This document shows, one piece after another, positions 43,405-44,245 of a stretch of 44,245 nt of DNA (the stretch's first letter is position 1; each line of letters opens with the position of its first letter). The stretch is from an uncultured Chlorobiaceae bacterium (lineage in GTDB: Bacteria; Bacteroidota; Chlorobiia; Chlorobiales; Chlorobiaceae): positions 1 to 44,245 of the forward strand of contig CAIPMW010000013.1 of the NCBI GenBank assembly GCA_903866255.1. The letters run 5' to 3'. The notes beneath the pieces are model-generated. The model saw only the letters and a list, made by a program, of their open reading frames with translations. It made no database searches and had not been told where the DNA came from. A program made the position numbers and the translations under genes.

Positions 43405-43561
43405 GGCGGCTTTTCCTCGGCAGGCTGGATAATGGGTGTAAAAGCGCAAGGGATAACTGTCAATGATAGCTATCTCCTGTAATGAAAGCAAGAACGAAAT
43501 CTCAATTAACCGAGAAACAGGAAAAGTTGGATAAGCTTTGTTGCCTGTTGTATCATTCAAT

Positions 43562-44245
43562 TCACCCCTGCGTCGCTTTCTGATACGGCCTTGCCTTCAG
43601 CAGCTTTTGCGTTCCATTCTTTCTTGCCTTCAGCACCCATCCAATGGTTCCACCTAACTTGTACATCCAGACAGGCATCACCGGCTGGGCCAGCAACTCG
43701 CGACTCTTGTCAGAAACCGGTTGACCATCGGCCAGCTCCTCTGCGGCACTCTCCAGCGCTTGCCGGAGCGTTCTGCCCCTTCCACCAAGTTGCTGGAGTG
43801 GCTGAGCGCGAACCATCCCCTCCCCTGCTCCAAGTGGAAGCCCCCCCATCCACTCAAATCCGGCAGAGCGGGCAAACTCAGCACAAACAGCAATGGCATT
43901 GGCATTTTGAGATGCCTCCGGAAAACCACAATTGACGATGGCAGAAAAACGTGTCCTCTTCGACTTTTGCCTGCAATGCGCCACAAGAGTTTCAAACACC
44001 GAAATAACTGCTCCGGGAAGAGTGTCCACATAGAGCGGAAAAGCAAGAACAACCAGATCCGCACGATCAATGGCATCCCGAAGCGCCTCCATGCGAGCGG
44101 CGGTATTGATTGCCTTGTACAGAGAGATCGTTTCGGTTTCGACCCCCTGCTGCTGCAACTGCTCAAAAAGATAGGAGCCCAGTGATGAAGAGTTGCTCTT
44201 CTCCAGGCGCGGACTACCAACCAGCAGGAGCGCCCGCTGAACCGG
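43562..44245 (-). CDS. Partial flavodoxin-like NAD(P)H-dependent oxidoreductase
   Basis: The frame is open to the right edge and ends at 43562, giving about 228 visible residues; the first codons lie beyond the window. The N-terminal part ALLLVGSPRLEKSNSSSLGS is the flavin phosphate-binding loop of NADPH-dependent FMN reductase/flavodoxin-like proteins. ADLVVLAFPLYVDTLPGAVI and IVNCGFPEASQNANAIAVCA are the second and third flavin-contacting regions. An additional C-terminal region of about 60 residues (GGTIGWVLKARKNGTQKLL) is basic. It precedes recB by 157 bp on the same strand. Confidence 0.8.
   Translation of the reverse strand, partial: PVQRALLLVGSPRLEKSNSSSLGSYLFEQLQQQGVETETISLYKAINTAARMEALRDAIDRADLVVLAFPLYVDTLPGAVISVFETLVAHCRQKSKRTRFSAIVNCGFPEASQNANAIAVCAEFARSAGFEWMGGLPLGAGEGMVRAQPLQQLGGRGRTLRQALESAAEELADGQPVSDKSRELLAQPVMPVWMYKLGGTIGWVLKARKNGTQKLLKARPYQKATQG

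Overview
The window looks like part of a green sulfur bacterium (Chlorobiaceae) chromosome. Evidence is a reverse-type dissimilatory sulfite reductase cluster in the chlorobial order (dsrC-A-B-L-U-E-F-H-T-M-K-J-O-P plus siroheme synthase), a second cluster resembling the cytoplasmic sulfite-oxidising complex of sulfur oxidisers (polysulfide-reductase-like complex), and moderate GC. No rRNA, tRNA, CRISPR array or insertion sequence was recognised. All identifications come from reading sequence and protein motifs; no database search was run.

Layout. The left edge (1-395) holds the 5' end of a probable AbiEi-type antitoxin gene and the decayed 3' end of an unrelated gene. From 396 to 13506 a single minus-strand operon, transcribed right to left, encodes the machinery that oxidises persulfidic sulfur to sulfite: DsrC carrier, DsrAB reductase, DsrL oxidoreductase, DsrEFH sulfur transferase, DsrMKJOP membrane complex, DsrT and DsrU accessory proteins, and a fused siroheme synthase. 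From 13976 to 19014 lies a compact regulon. It comprises a membrane histidine kinase, an NtrC-type regulator, two palindromic enhancer-like sites exactly 20 bp apart, a near-consensus sigma-54 promoter, and then small secreted proteins with calcium-binding-type repeats and a monohaem cytochrome, all ending in Gly/Arg-rich tails. I regard this as the most novel part of the window.

From 19285 to 22670 are small miscellaneous genes: a YgaP-like membrane protein, a FISUMP lipoprotein, a methyltransferase, a DUF134 protein, an OsmC-like protein and a rhodanese. From 22768 to 31414 a second minus-strand sulfur operon reads, in transcription order, fused SoeBC-like subunit, SoeA-like molybdoenzyme, TauE/SafE exporter, DUF1634-like membrane protein, DsrE2, rhodanese, TusA and a CbiA-type amidase (DsrN). 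Together the two sulfur operons describe a route from persulfide (rhodanese/TusA/DsrE2/DsrEFH) to DsrC, to sulfite at DsrAB, then to sulfate (Soe-like complex) or export (TauE/SafE), with siroheme made and amidated by the fused CysG and DsrN.

From 31845 to 36382 is a complete branched-chain-amino-acid-type ABC importer (livK, then livHMGF) with a putative promoter/operator and an intercistronic hairpin. An array of hairpin-forming repeats (36601-37090) follows, then a 59-residue winged-helix protein, a secreted low-complexity protein, recD and recB, and at the right edge a partial flavodoxin-like oxidoreductase.
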